DNA of 64,000 nt from Shimia_B sp038528385 (GTDB taxonomy: Bacteria > Pseudomonadota > Alphaproteobacteria > Rhodobacterales > Rhodobacteraceae). The stretch spans positions 62,001 through 126,000 of the forward strand of contig JBCBET010000002.1 in NCBI GenBank assembly GCA_038528385.1, in the 5' to 3' direction. Made by a program: the position numbers and the translations under genes. This document shows positions 18,006 to 27,080 of this stretch, in pieces (position 1 is the first letter of the stretch; each line of letters begins with the position of its first letter). Under the pieces are notes generated by a model. It ran no database searches. It had not been told where the DNA came from and saw only the letters and a list, made by a program, of their open reading frames with translations.

Positions 18006-20098
18006 AGCCGTTCTCCTTCGAGGACCCACATGGTGCAGGGATGCGGGCAGGGCAGGCTGAGGCCTTGCCCCATGAGCCAGGCGCCCGACACGTCGATGTC
18101 GCGGTCTTTGAGCGCAGGCATACCACGGGACGTGCCCGGTGCGGTATCGCGGTTCACGAGCCGCACGCGGTAGCGCGCCGAGGGCGCGAGCCCGGTGAGC
18201 CTGAGCGGGCGCGGCGCGATCTGTGCGGAGGTGGCGCCCTGGCCCGCGAACACCACGAAGCGGCTGCCGTCGGCGGCGAGTTGTTCTTCGGCGATCACTG
18301 CGTCATCCGCGCTGTCGAGGCGCAGGATATCGGCCCGATGCATCCAGTGGCGGTTGGCCTTGTACCACGCCGTCACCTCGCGCAGCACCGCCTCCTCGCG
18401 CGCGTCGAGCTCGCGCGGGTCCATCTCGAAGCCCATATGCCGCTGCGCGGCCACCCAGGCGCGGAAGGCGATGTCGTGGACGCGGCCCGACGTGTGGCAT
18501 CTCCGCGGCCCCACATGGGAGCCCGTGACGGCGGCGGGCAGAAAGAGCGCCGCCGCGTGCTGCATCCGCAGCCGTTCGAGCGCGTCGTTCGAATCGCTGA
18601 GCCAGACGCGGTGGGTGCGCGCGAGGATCCCGGCATCGATGCGCCCGCCCCCCGAGGCGCAGCTTTCGATCTCCACCTCCGGGAAGGCCGCGCGCAGCCG
18701 GTCGAGGAGCGCGTAGGTCCCCCGTGTCTGCGCGGCGTCGGGCGCGGGCAAGACCCGGTTGTGATCCCATTTGACGTAGTCGATCTCGTGCGCGGCGAGG
18801 ATCGCGGTGATCCTTTCGTAGAGGTGGTCGCGCACCTCCCCGCGCGCCATGTCGAGCACCATCTGCCCGCGGCCCAGCGTTTGATCCGGCGGCCCGAGCG
18901 CCCAATCGGGATGGGCGCGGAAGAGCGCGCTCTCGGGGTTCACCATCTCGGGCTCGAACCAGAGCCCGAACCGCATGCCCTCCGCGTGGACATGCGCGAT
19001 GAGCGGCGTGAGCCCGTCCGGCCACTTGCGGCGGTCGATCTCCCAGTCGCCGAGCGAGGTCGTGTCGTCGTCGCGGCGCCCGAACCACCCGTCATCGAGG
19101 ACGAAGCGCTCGGCGCCCAGGGCCGCGGCGCGGGTGGCGATGTCCCGGAGCGTGGCAAGGTCGTGGTCGAAATAGACCGCCTCCCAGCAATTGTAATGCA
19201 CGGGGCGGGGGCGGTCGGCCTCCGGGAAGCGCACGATCCGGTCGCGCAGGTGGCGCTGGAAGGACGTGGCGCAGCCATTGAGGCCGGTGCGCCCATAGGT
19301 GGCCAGGAGGGGCGCGGAGGCAAAGCGGGTCGCGGGCGCGCGCTCCGTGCCCGGCGCATCCCCGAACTGGATCTGGCGGCGCCCGTCCGGGAGCTCCTCG
19401 GCGATCATCTTGTGCCCGCCGGACCAGCCATAATGGAAGGCGTAGACTTCGCCCTGCGTGTTGGTGGCCCCCCGGCATGGCACGACCAGCCCGGGGAAAT
19501 GCTCGTGACCCGTGCGTCCGGTGCGGTTCTCCCGGACCCTTTGGCCGGGGGACCAGGGCGTCTCCACCACCTGGAACTCGCCGCACCAGCGCCCGGTGAC
19601 ATCCATCATTCGGTCCGACAGCTGCGCCCCGGGAAATACCGGCGCGGCGAGCCAGTGGAGGCGGACCGGATGCTCTGCCTCGAGCACCGCCTGCACGGTG
19701 ATGATGTGCGTGGCGGCCTCCACGGCGAAGCTGGCGGTGTAGCTGAGGCCGAGCGCGTCATCCGAGAAGGTGAGCGTGAGGGTCCCTGCCTCCCCATCCT
19801 CCTCGCCGGACACCGCGCGCACGAAGGCAAAACGGGGCAGGAGGTGCTCTCCACGGCTGTCCGACACGATCAGGCCGGGATGCCCCGGGAAGCTGCGCGA
19901 GGCTTCCGGGCAGATCGAAAGATCGGGGTTCGCATCGAGCATGCCGCCGCCCACGTCGAGGGCCTGGGCGCGCGCGATGGTCTCGAGATCCTCCGCCATG
20001 GGCAGCGGCGCCGCCCAGTAGACGACCTGCGGGAGCCGCCCCTCCTCGGCCGCCAGGACGAGCGTCTGGCGGGTCGTGTCCAGCCTCCAGGTCTGCAA
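18002..20098 (-). CDS. alpha-galactosidase, glycoside hydrolase family 36
   Basis: 698 aa. The nucleophile is D445 in YVKWDHNRVL and the acid/base is D502 in VWLSDSNDALERL; FVLDDGWFG and GLWFEPEMVNP are GH36 signatures. It removes alpha-1,6-galactose from melibiose or raffinose-type sugars, in the cytoplasm since no signal peptide is seen. The start is TTG at 20098, one base after the permease TAA; the family N-terminal strand (WRLDTTRQTLVL) begins right there and the next ATG (codon 34) would remove it. Its stop overlaps the SDR start (ATGA). Confidence 0.92.
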   Translation of the reverse strand: MQTWRLDTTRQTLVLAAEEGRLPQVVYWAAPLPMAEDLETIARAQALDVGGGMLDANPDLSICPEASRSFPGHPGLIVSDSRGEHLLPRFAFVRAVSGEEDGEAGTLTLTFSDDALGLSYTASFAVEAATHIITVQAVLEAEHPVRLHWLAAPVFPGAQLSDRMMDVTGRWCGEFQVVETPWSPGQRVRENRTGRTGHEHFPGLVVPCRGATNTQGEVYAFHYGWSGGHKMIAEELPDGRRQIQFGDAPGTERAPATRFASAPLLATYGRTGLNGCATSFQRHLRDRIVRFPEADRPRPVHYNCWEAVYFDHDLATLRDIATRAAALGAERFVLDDGWFGRRDDDTTSLGDWEIDRRKWPDGLTPLIAHVHAEGMRFGLWFEPEMVNPESALFRAHPDWALGPPDQTLGRGQMVLDMARGEVRDHLYERITAILAAHEIDYVKWDHNRVLPAPDAAQTRGTYALLDRLRAAFPEVEIESCASGGGRIDAGILARTHRVWLSDSNDALERLRMQHAAALFLPAAVTGSHVGPRRCHTSGRVHDIAFRAWVAAQRHMGFEMDPRELDAREEAVLREVTAWYKANRHWMHRADILRLDSADDAVIAEEQLAADGSRFVVFAGQGATSAQIAPRPLRLTGLAPSARYRVRLVNRDTAPGTSRGMPALKDRDIDVSGAWLMGQGLSLPCPHPCTMWVLEGERL

Positions 20099-20099
20099 G

Positions 20100-20945
20100 T
20101 TACTTCACGGCCCCGAGGGTGAGCCCGGCGATGAAGTGGCGCTGCATGACGAAAAACATCAGCACCGGCGGCACCGCAGCCAGGAGCGAGGCCGCCGAGA
20201 CGAGGTGCCAGTTGTTGACAAACTGACCGTTAAGGGCGCGCACGCCCGCCGTGATGGGCTTCGCCTGTTCGCCCTGTGTCAGGACGTTGGCCCAGAAGAA
20301 GTCGTTCCACACGAAGGTGAAGATGAGCACCGCGAGCGCCGCGATGGCCGGCCGCACGAGGGGCAGCACGACGTGCCAGAAGATCTGCCATTCCTTCACG
20401 CCCTCCACCCGCGCGCTCTCGATGAGATCGAAAGGCAGCGCCTTGATGAAGTTGCGCATGAAGAGCGTGCAAAACCCCGTCTGGAAGGCCGCGTGGAAGA
20501 GGAACTGCCCCGCGATCGTGTCATAGAGCCCGGTCTGCACCGACATGTCCCGCACCGGCACCATGAGGATCTGGAACGGGATGAAATTGCCCGCCACGAA
20601 AAGGAAGAAAAGCGGCAGCGCCACGCGAAACCGGTAGATGGCGAGCGCATAGCCTGCCAGGCACGCGAGCGTCACCGAAATCAGCACTGTGGGCACCGTG
20701 ATCAGCACCGAGTTCCACAGGTAAAGCCCCGCCTGGCTCTGGGTGAAGACGGCGGCGTAGTTCTCGAAGAGCACGAATTGCGAGGGCCAGCCGAACACAT
20801 TGCCGGAATTGATGTCCGATCCCGGCCGGATCGAGGTGAGAAAGATCGCGATGAGCGGGATGAGCCAGATGAGCAGCGCCACCGGCAGAAACGCCTGGTA
20901 GCTCCAACCCTTGGGCGTGTTGGCGGCGATGGGACGTGGGAACAT
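20100..20945 (-). CDS. sugar ABC transporter permease (MalG type)
   Basis: 281 aa with six predicted hydrophobic segments, beginning at FLPVALLIWLIPLIAIFL. The EAA loop that contacts the ATPase is around DLIESARVEGVKEWQIFWHVVLPLVRPA. Typical MalG ending (MQRHFIAGLTLGAVK). Inner membrane subunit of the galactoside importer with 21416-22417, the binding protein at 22586 and probably the ATPase at 24815. Separated from the upstream mmcQ-like gene by 117 bp that hold a TTCG-loop palindrome. Confidence 0.93.
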   Translation of the reverse strand: MFPRPIAANTPKGWSYQAFLPVALLIWLIPLIAIFLTSIRPGSDINSGNVFGWPSQFVLFENYAAVFTQSQAGLYLWNSVLITVPTVLISVTLACLAGYALAIYRFRVALPLFFLFVAGNFIPFQILMVPVRDMSVQTGLYDTIAGQFLFHAAFQTGFCTLFMRNFIKALPFDLIESARVEGVKEWQIFWHVVLPLVRPAIAALAVLIFTFVWNDFFWANVLTQGEQAKPITAGVRALNGQFVNNWHLVSAASLLAAVPPVLMFFVMQRHFIAGLTLGAVK

Positions 20946-20996
20946 CTAGGCGCTCCTTCCAAGGTCGACGGACGGATGGTTTTTTCCTCGGGGCGA

Positions 20997-21018
20997 ACGA
21001 ATTTCCGAAGAAATTCGT
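20997..21018 (-). repeat. TTCG-loop palindrome, copy A
   Basis: On the minus strand the arms ACGAATTTC and GAAATTCGT close a TTCG loop, giving a C(TTCG)G tetraloop on the transcribed strand. The same 22 bases occur on the plus strand within 36711-36738. It lies between mmcQ-like and permease genes of one operon, with no T-run after it, so it is more likely an mRNA processing or stability element than a terminator. Confidence 0.7.
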
Positions 21019-21062
21019 GCACTTGCCGCGAGGTCGGGGGTGCGGGGTGGGCGCTGCGCCAC

Positions 21063-21419
21063 CTAGACCTCCCGCTCGGGCAGGGCGGCGCGGACGGCCT
21101 TCTTCAGGCTCCGTCGGACGATGTCGTAGGAGACGCCGATACGGTGCTCGGCGGAGCCACGGTCGGTGGTGGCGAAGTCGAGGCGTACCCAGCTCCGGTG
21201 GAAATACGGGGCCTTGATGGCCTCGCCCGCATCGATGAGCATTTGCGCGGTTTCCACGTCCGAGGTCTTGACCGAGACGCCGCCATGCTCGCCCTCGAAA
21301 TCACCGAAGCAGGCGAACATCTTGTCGCCGACCTTCCAGCTCACGAGCTCCGGCGGGCGCGACGCGCGTGCGCCGGGCAGGGCGCCGCAGATGGCATCGA
21401 CATCCCTGCGCGTGATCAT
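21063..21419 (-). CDS. MmcQ/YjbR family small protein
   Basis: 118 aa (MITRRDVDAICGALPGA). The order LVSWKVGDKMFACFG, then VSVKTSDVETAQMLID, then APYFHRSWVRLDF is the MmcQ/YjbR fold, sometimes described as a CyaY-like or DNA-binding fold with no settled biochemical role. Its ATG overlaps the stop of the MalF-type permease (ATGA, 21416-21419), so it is translated with the transporter. A member of this family between the two permease genes of a sugar importer is unusual. Confidence 0.85.
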   Translation of the reverse strand: MITRRDVDAICGALPGARASRPPELVSWKVGDKMFACFGDFEGEHGGVSVKTSDVETAQMLIDAGEAIKAPYFHRSWVRLDFATTDRGSAEHRIGVSYDIVRRSLKKAVRAALPEREV

Positions 21420-22417
21420 CGTGTGCCCTTCTCGTCCTGGTACATCCGCCACAGGAAATAGGAGATGTAGATCAGCATGATCGCGAAGAGCACCACGGCC
21501 ACGGCGGAGCCGTATCCGTACCGTTCTCCGAACTCGGAGATGGCCACCTCGAACATGTAATATGCCAGCACGTTCGTTGATCCGAAGGGCCCGCCCTGGG
21601 TCATGATCGCGATCATGTCGAAGGAGCGCAGCGCGCCGATGACGGTGACGACGACGGCGATGAAGGTGGCGGGCCGAAGCTGCGGCAGCACCACGTACCA
21701 GAGCATGCGCCAGCCCTTCGCCCCGTCGAGGCGCGCGGCCTCGATCTGGTCGGAGGCCACGTTGTTGAGCCCGGTGAGGTAGAGGATCATGCAATAGGCG
21801 ATCTGCGGCCACAGGCCTGCCGCGATGATGCCATAGGTGGCCCATTCAGGGCTCGACAGGATGTCGGGCGCGGGCCGCGAACAGGTGAAGGTCACGTTGC
21901 CGATGAAATTCACCGTCTCCTCGCAGAAGAGCGCCTTCCAGATCGTGCCGACCACGCCGAAATCGGGGTTGTAGAACCAGCCGAAAATGAGGCCCACGAC
22001 GACCTGACTGATAACGAAGGGGAAGAAGAAGAGCGATTTGTAAAGCCGCATCCCCGGCACGTCCTGATTGAGAAAGAGCGCGATGAGGAGCCCCACCGGC
22101 ACGGCCAGCATATAGAGGATGAGCCAGGCCACGTTGTTCCTGAGCGAGGTCCAGAAATTCGGGTCGTCCCAGAGCCGGACGTAATTGTCGAACCCGATAT
22201 AGACTGCCGTCGAATTCCCTTCGGCGTCATAGAGCCCGTTCCACTCGAAGAGCGACAGGTAGAGGCTCTCGAAGATCGGGATGACGACGTAGACCGCAAA
22301 GAAGAAGAGCGCGGGCGCCAGGAAGATCCATGGCGCGATGGCCAGCTTGTTGCGTTTCAGCCAGCCGTCCTGCGGCGCAGTGCCGGCTCTCATCTGAGAT
22401 GCGTCGGTGACGGCCAT
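21416..22417 (-). CDS. sugar ABC transporter permease (MalF type)
   Basis: 333 aa. The first membrane segment is APWIFLAPALFFFAVYVVIP after a short cytoplasmic tail, as in MalF/UgpA. A periplasmic stretch containing CEETVNFIGNVTFTC has two cysteines. The EAA loop is around DQIEAARLDGAKGWRMLWYVVLPQLRPA. Pairs with the MalG-type gene downstream, from which it is separated by the mmcQ-like gene. Upstream lies a 168-bp hairpin-rich gap to the binding-protein gene. Confidence 0.93.
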   Translation of the reverse strand: MAVTDASQMRAGTAPQDGWLKRNKLAIAPWIFLAPALFFFAVYVVIPIFESLYLSLFEWNGLYDAEGNSTAVYIGFDNYVRLWDDPNFWTSLRNNVAWLILYMLAVPVGLLIALFLNQDVPGMRLYKSLFFFPFVISQVVVGLIFGWFYNPDFGVVGTIWKALFCEETVNFIGNVTFTCSRPAPDILSSPEWATYGIIAAGLWPQIAYCMILYLTGLNNVASDQIEAARLDGAKGWRMLWYVVLPQLRPATFIAVVVTVIGALRSFDMIAIMTQGGPFGSTNVLAYYMFEVAISEFGERYGYGSAVAVVLFAIMLIYISYFLWRMYQDEKGTR

Positions 22418-22469
22418 GGCAGGGTCTCCGTCTGGTCTGGGGGCAGCCGACGATCGGCTGGCGGCGGTT

Positions 22470-22526
22470 GGTGCGCAGGGCGCACCCTACGAAAGGCATG
22501 GTCGCGTAAGGTGCGCACTGCGCACC
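22470..22526. repeat. tandem pair of GGTGCGC / GCGCACC hairpins between binding-protein and permease genes
   Basis: Two perfect 7-bp stems with 3-nt loops: 22470-22486 and 22510-22526. The same pair occurs at 29540-29582 in the same position of the other ABC operon. Confidence 0.8.
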
Positions 22527-22539
22527 GCCGGAAGAACGG

Positions 22540-22575
22540 GGCGGGGCGCGCGCGTCTCCACACGCGCGCCCCGCC
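22540..22575 (-). terminator. strong GC hairpin just after the binding-protein gene (attenuator or 3' stabiliser)
   Basis: Arms 22540-22555 and 22560-22575 pair over 16 bp with one mismatch near the 4-nt loop. The hairpin lies 10 bp past the stop of the solute-binding protein, and there is no T-run. Such hairpins usually protect the binding-protein mRNA or lower permease expression. Confidence 0.65.
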
Positions 22576-22585
22576 GGATCAGGTC

Positions 22586-23809
22586 CTAGTAGACATCCGC
22601 CTGAACGGTATCGAGCCGCTCGAGGATCTCCATCTTCTTCGACGGGTCGAGCATGAACTCCTGGAAGCCCTTCATGCCTTCAGAGGCCATCGCCGCCGGC
22701 GCGTCGCGGTCGTAAAACTGCGCGAGGCCCGCTGCGGTGGACACCGTCTGGAACCCCTCCTGGATGAACTTGTCATCGGAGACCTCCGCCTCGGAGTTCG
22801 GCGGGAGCTGGCCGATGGCCTCGTTCCAGGTCGATTGCACGTCTGCGCGCGCGACGAAGGCGAGGAACTTCTTGGCATCCTCCACATTGGTGGCGTTCGT
22901 GGGGATGAAGAACGCGTCCGCCGGCGCTTCCTCGGCCCGGGCGACGTCCGGGTTGATCGACGGGAACGGCATGTAGTCGATCTGGTCGTTGGTGAGGCCT
23001 GCATCCTTCATGGCCGCCACGGCGAAGTTGCCCATCACGTACATGCCGGCATCGCCGTTAACGAAGGGCGCGAGCGCGTCCTGCCAGCTCATGGAGGCGT
23101 GGTTTTCCACGAAGCCGCACTCGTTGATGAGCTGCTCCCAGTTGGCGAAGGTCTGCACGATGCGCGGATCGGTGTAGGCGATTTCGCCGCCCGTCAGGGC
23201 GTTGTGCACGTCATAGCCGTTGGTGCGCAGGTTGATGTAGTCGAAGACACCCGCCGCGGTCCAAAGGAACTGCGTGCCGATGGTGAAGGGGGTCACGCCC
23301 ACTTCCTTCATGGCCGTGCAGCCCGCGAGCATGTCGTCCCAGGTCTCGAACTCCTCGAGGCCGAGACCGTCGAAGATGTCTTTCCGGTAGTAGATGCCCC
23401 ACTGGTAGTAGGAATAAGGCACGCCGTAGGTGACGCCGTCGCGCGTCATGGTGGGCTCGATGGCCGCGAACGTCTCGCGCAGGCCGTTTTCGTCCCACAC
23501 ATCATCGATCCCCTGGAAGAGGCCCGTATCGGTGAAGGGCGCCATCCGGTTGCCCGGGTACCAGGAGGTGACGTCGGGCGCGTCGGCGGTCAGGAAGTTC
23601 CGGATCGCCGTCTTGTGCGCCTCGCGATCGTTGATGTTTGTGATGACGTTGATGTCGGGGTTTTCGGCGGCGAACGCGGCCACCGCGGCCTCGAAGGCGG
23701 CCTTGGGTGCCGGGTTCAGATCGTCGAAGTTGATCACGAGATCCCGCTGCTGCGCCATGGCAGGCACCGCGATGGCGAGCGCCACCACGGAGGTGAGAAT
23801 GGAACGCAT
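22586..23809 (-). CDS. extracellular solute-binding protein of the galactoside ABC importer
   Basis: 407 aa. MRSILTSVVALAIAVPAMA is a signal peptide with an AxA cleavage site before QQRDLVINFDD, so the mature protein is periplasmic. It belongs to the family 1 sugar-binding proteins (GLEEFETWDDMLAGC and ITNINDREAHKTAIRNF). First gene of the long minus-strand operon; GGGAGGA precedes the ATG at 23809. The galactoside substrate is inferred from the galactosidases downstream; either alpha- or beta-galactosides would fit. Confidence 0.93.
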   Translation of the reverse strand: MRSILTSVVALAIAVPAMAQQRDLVINFDDLNPAPKAAFEAAVAAFAAENPDINVITNINDREAHKTAIRNFLTADAPDVTSWYPGNRMAPFTDTGLFQGIDDVWDENGLRETFAAIEPTMTRDGVTYGVPYSYYQWGIYYRKDIFDGLGLEEFETWDDMLAGCTAMKEVGVTPFTIGTQFLWTAAGVFDYINLRTNGYDVHNALTGGEIAYTDPRIVQTFANWEQLINECGFVENHASMSWQDALAPFVNGDAGMYVMGNFAVAAMKDAGLTNDQIDYMPFPSINPDVARAEEAPADAFFIPTNATNVEDAKKFLAFVARADVQSTWNEAIGQLPPNSEAEVSDDKFIQEGFQTVSTAAGLAQFYDRDAPAAMASEGMKGFQEFMLDPSKKMEILERLDTVQADVY

Positions 23810-23859
23810 GTTGTCCTCCCTATGCTTCCATGCAACCCGGCTTTGCTCCACGACGTGAT

Positions 23860-23925
23860 GTTTCACTATTTGGAACCGAGTTTTATATATTGAAATGATA
23901 ACCGCGACTCGCCTAGGCTTGTCAA
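23860..23925 (-). promoter_or_regulatory. probable promoter and IclR-type operator of the galactoside operon
   Basis: On the minus strand TTGACA (23925-23920) is followed 18-19 bp later by TTATCA/TATCAT (about 23901-23895). Downstream is an inverted repeat on the plus strand reading GTTTC-N7-GGAAC (23860-23876), within an AT-rich stretch that stands out in this GC-rich DNA. The site lies between the divergent binding-protein and IclR genes, so it is the natural place for IclR control of both. Confidence 0.5.
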
Positions 23926-23986
23926 CTGTGGAGGTCGGCGCGGCGAAGCCTCGGGACAGAGGCCGCCCCGGACCCCGGGAGGACAA

Positions 23987-24790
23987 ATGAAAGACGCACA
24001 CGCCAGCACTGCGGGTGGTGCGGGCACCGTGGGCAAGGCCCTCGAGGTGCTCGACCAGGTGGCGCGCTTCGGCCGCCCCGTTCGCTTCGGCGAGCTTTTG
24101 GCGGCGTCCCGCTTTCCCAAGGCCACGCTCTACCGCTTCGTGCAGACGCTCACCCAGGAAGGCATGCTCACCTTCGACGGCGAGCGTCAGACCTATGCCA
24201 TGGGTGTGCGCCTGGTGCGGCTGGCCCATGCGGCCTGGGCGCAATCGTCGCTGGCGCCCGTGGCCCGGCGCCATCTGGAGCGGCTCGCTGAGACGGTGGG
24301 GGAGACGATCCACCTCGCGCAGCTCGATCACGCCTCCGTCCTCTATGTGGACAAGGTCAGCGCCCACGAGCCGCTGCCGATGTTCTCCCAGGCCGGCAAG
24401 GTCGGGCCCGCCTATTGCACGGGCGTGGGAAAGGTGATGCTCGCCTTCCTGCCCGAGGATCAACTCGCCCGCGTCATCGCGCAACAGAGCTTCCACCGGT
24501 TCACAGCGCACACGCTCGCCTCCGAATTCGCGCTGCGCGAGGAGCTCGCCGATATCCGCGTGCGCGGCCACGGCTTTGACCGCGAGGAGCACGAGCCCGG
24601 CATCATCTGCCTCGCCGTGCCGATCCTGTCCGCGCAGGGCCGCATGCTCGGCGCGCTCTCGGTGACGTCATCCACCGCCCGGACCGATCTCTCGGCGCTC
24701 GCGCGCCATGCCCCGGCCCTGCGCCAGACAGCGCAGGCCATCGCCGAGGACGCCGCGCAGTGGCGCTTCCCCGAAACCGTCACGCGATAA
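23987..24790 (+). CDS. IclR family transcriptional regulator
   Basis: 267 aa. The N-terminal winged helix (GTVGKALEVLDQVARFG to LLAASRFPKATLYRFVQTL) is followed by the IclR effector domain with VLYVDKVSAHEPLPMFSQ and CTGVGKVMLAFLP. GGGAGGA precedes the ATG. It diverges from the galactoside operon across 177 bp and is followed after 24 bp by the ABC ATPase. It probably senses galactose or a pathway intermediate and controls both directions (inference from position). Confidence 0.93.
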   Translation: MKDAHASTAGGAGTVGKALEVLDQVARFGRPVRFGELLAASRFPKATLYRFVQTLTQEGMLTFDGERQTYAMGVRLVRLAHAAWAQSSLAPVARRHLERLAETVGETIHLAQLDHASVLYVDKVSAHEPLPMFSQAGKVGPAYCTGVGKVMLAFLPEDQLARVIAQQSFHRFTAHTLASEFALREELADIRVRGHGFDREEHEPGIICLAVPILSAQGRMLGALSVTSSTARTDLSALARHAPALRQTAQAIAEDAAQWRFPETVTR

Positions 24791-24814
24791 GTCGACACCA
24801 GCAGCGAGGCCCCC

Positions 24815-25873
<1,059 letters not shown>

Positions 25874-25879
25874 GCGCCG

Positions 25880-25942
25880 AAGCGGCCTCAACGCCGCTTG
25901 AACGCGCTTCGAAGCGCGTTGAAAGGCCCTTGGAAGGGCCTT
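25880..25942. terminator. three consecutive hairpins in a convergent gap
   Basis: Hairpin one is AAGCGG/CCGCTT (25880-25899); hairpin two is a perfect 20-bp palindrome with arms AACGCGCTTC and GAAGCGCGTT (25901-25920); hairpin three pairs AAGGCCCTT with AAGGGCCTT (25923-25942). They fill the 77 bp between the ATPase stop and the stop of the minus-strand gene, consistent with a bidirectional terminator. Confidence 0.65.
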
Positions 25943-25950
25943 CTCCGCGC

Positions 25951-26946
25951 TCAGTCGAGGGCGTTGGCCTCTGCGACGATGTCCCGGCCCGCCTGGCGGA
26001 ACAGCTCCACGAGATCGATGAAGACCCAGTTCTCCATGAGCTTGCCCCCTGCGATCCTGTAGAAATCCATCACCCGCATCGTCACCGGCCCGCCGGTGGC
26101 CGTCACGCCGAGGTAATCCGCCGCGAAGGTCGCGTGGATCGAGGGCCAGCCGCCCATGACGGCGAAGGGCCCGTCGCCGAAGCGGCAAAAATGGTGCCCG
26201 CCCTTGCGATCCGGGAAGGCCGTCAGGAACGGCGCACGGTGGTCCTGCACGAACCCCTCCCAGCGCGTGTTCGATCCGATCCCGCCGGGCCCGTACCACA
26301 TCATATTGTCGCCCCAAACCCCGTTCGGCCCTGTCTGCCCCACCGAACTCCACGTGCCGGGCGTGTAGGAGCCGAGCGTGGCCATCATCCTGTCCACCAC
26401 GTCGAAGGCATCGGTCTGCGCGGGCGGCGGGCAGAGCCCGTCCTGCGTGGCGGGCGCGGGGAAGGTGATCTCGCAGCCCAGGGACGCAAGCGGCATCCGC
26501 CGCGTCTGCACCATGAGGTCGATCAGGTCGAAGATGATTTTCGCCTCCACGATCTTGCCCGCGCCGTCGAGCCGGTAGAACTCGCCCGACCGCAGAAAGA
26601 CCATGGATCCCGAAGGCGCGAGCCCGAAGAGCGGCGCCGTGAAGGTGCCCACGTAATGCGTGATCGTGGCGACCCAGCGGCCCTCTTCGTGGAGCCGGTT
26701 CGTCCCGCCGACGACGATGAGATCGCGCCGCTCCACATGGGAAAGCGCACGCCGCAGGGGCGCGAAAAAGCCCTCCGACACCGCCTCGGGGCCGACCAGG
26801 CGATTCACTGGATGCGCCGCGTCCCAGACGCAGTCCGCGCCCAGGTGGCGCGCCGCCGCGGATGGATCGCCCAGGAGCTCCGCCAAGACGCGCCTGAACT
26901 CCTTGCGAAAATCGGTGCCTACACCGCTGGTTTTTGAATCTAGCAT
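25951..26946 (-). CDS. two-domain NTF2-like (SnoaL-type) protein
   Basis: 331 aa from the ATG at 26946 (MLDSKTSGVGTDF). Two NTF2-like domains can be seen: about 20-165 and 190-325. The second resembles the single-domain protein at 33091-33612, sharing the order G-x-TATG-x-x-x-T-x-R-x-MDF near ATGGPVTMRVMDFYRIAGGK. Members range from enzymes (cyclases, isomerases) to ligand-binding proteins; no function is known here. It is transcribed divergently from the second ABC operon, sharing a 134-bp control region. Confidence 0.75.
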   Translation of the reverse strand: MLDSKTSGVGTDFRKEFRRVLAELLGDPSAAARHLGADCVWDAAHPVNRLVGPEAVSEGFFAPLRRALSHVERRDLIVVGGTNRLHEEGRWVATITHYVGTFTAPLFGLAPSGSMVFLRSGEFYRLDGAGKIVEAKIIFDLIDLMVQTRRMPLASLGCEITFPAPATQDGLCPPPAQTDAFDVVDRMMATLGSYTPGTWSSVGQTGPNGVWGDNMMWYGPGGIGSNTRWEGFVQDHRAPFLTAFPDRKGGHHFCRFGDGPFAVMGGWPSIHATFAADYLGVTATGGPVTMRVMDFYRIAGGKLMENWVFIDLVELFRQAGRDIVAEANALD

Positions 26947-27008
26947 CTGTTTAGCTGTAGCTCGGAGCGAAAAGGCTTGGCAATTGCTGCGTGCAGCGGC
27001 TAGCGTTT

Positions 27009-27024
27009 TTGCATACCATTGCAA
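27009..27024. promoter_or_regulatory. candidate operator: TTGCA-N6-TGCAA inverted repeat
   Basis: A perfect 5-bp inverted repeat around TACCAT, between the NTF2-like gene (start 26946) and the ABC ATPase gene (start 27081). The shape fits a GntR- or LacI-type site, but no regulator gene is adjacent. A weak TTGGCA (26977-26982) with TAGCGT 18 bp on may be the promoter it overlaps. Confidence 0.4.
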
Positions 27025-27080
27025 GATGGCCGGGGGCATTGGGAGGCTCTCGCGGAACGACTGGGGAGAAATCACGGCAA

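Noticed and set aside
18041..20122. 693-codon plus-strand open frame opposite alpha-galactosidase
   Set aside because: Mirror frame of a gene with clear GH36 catalytic motifs; high GC leaves few stop codons.
20997..21018. Treating the TTCG palindrome as an intrinsic terminator
   Set aside because: No T-run follows on the transcribed strand and the operon continues into the permease and galactosidase genes.
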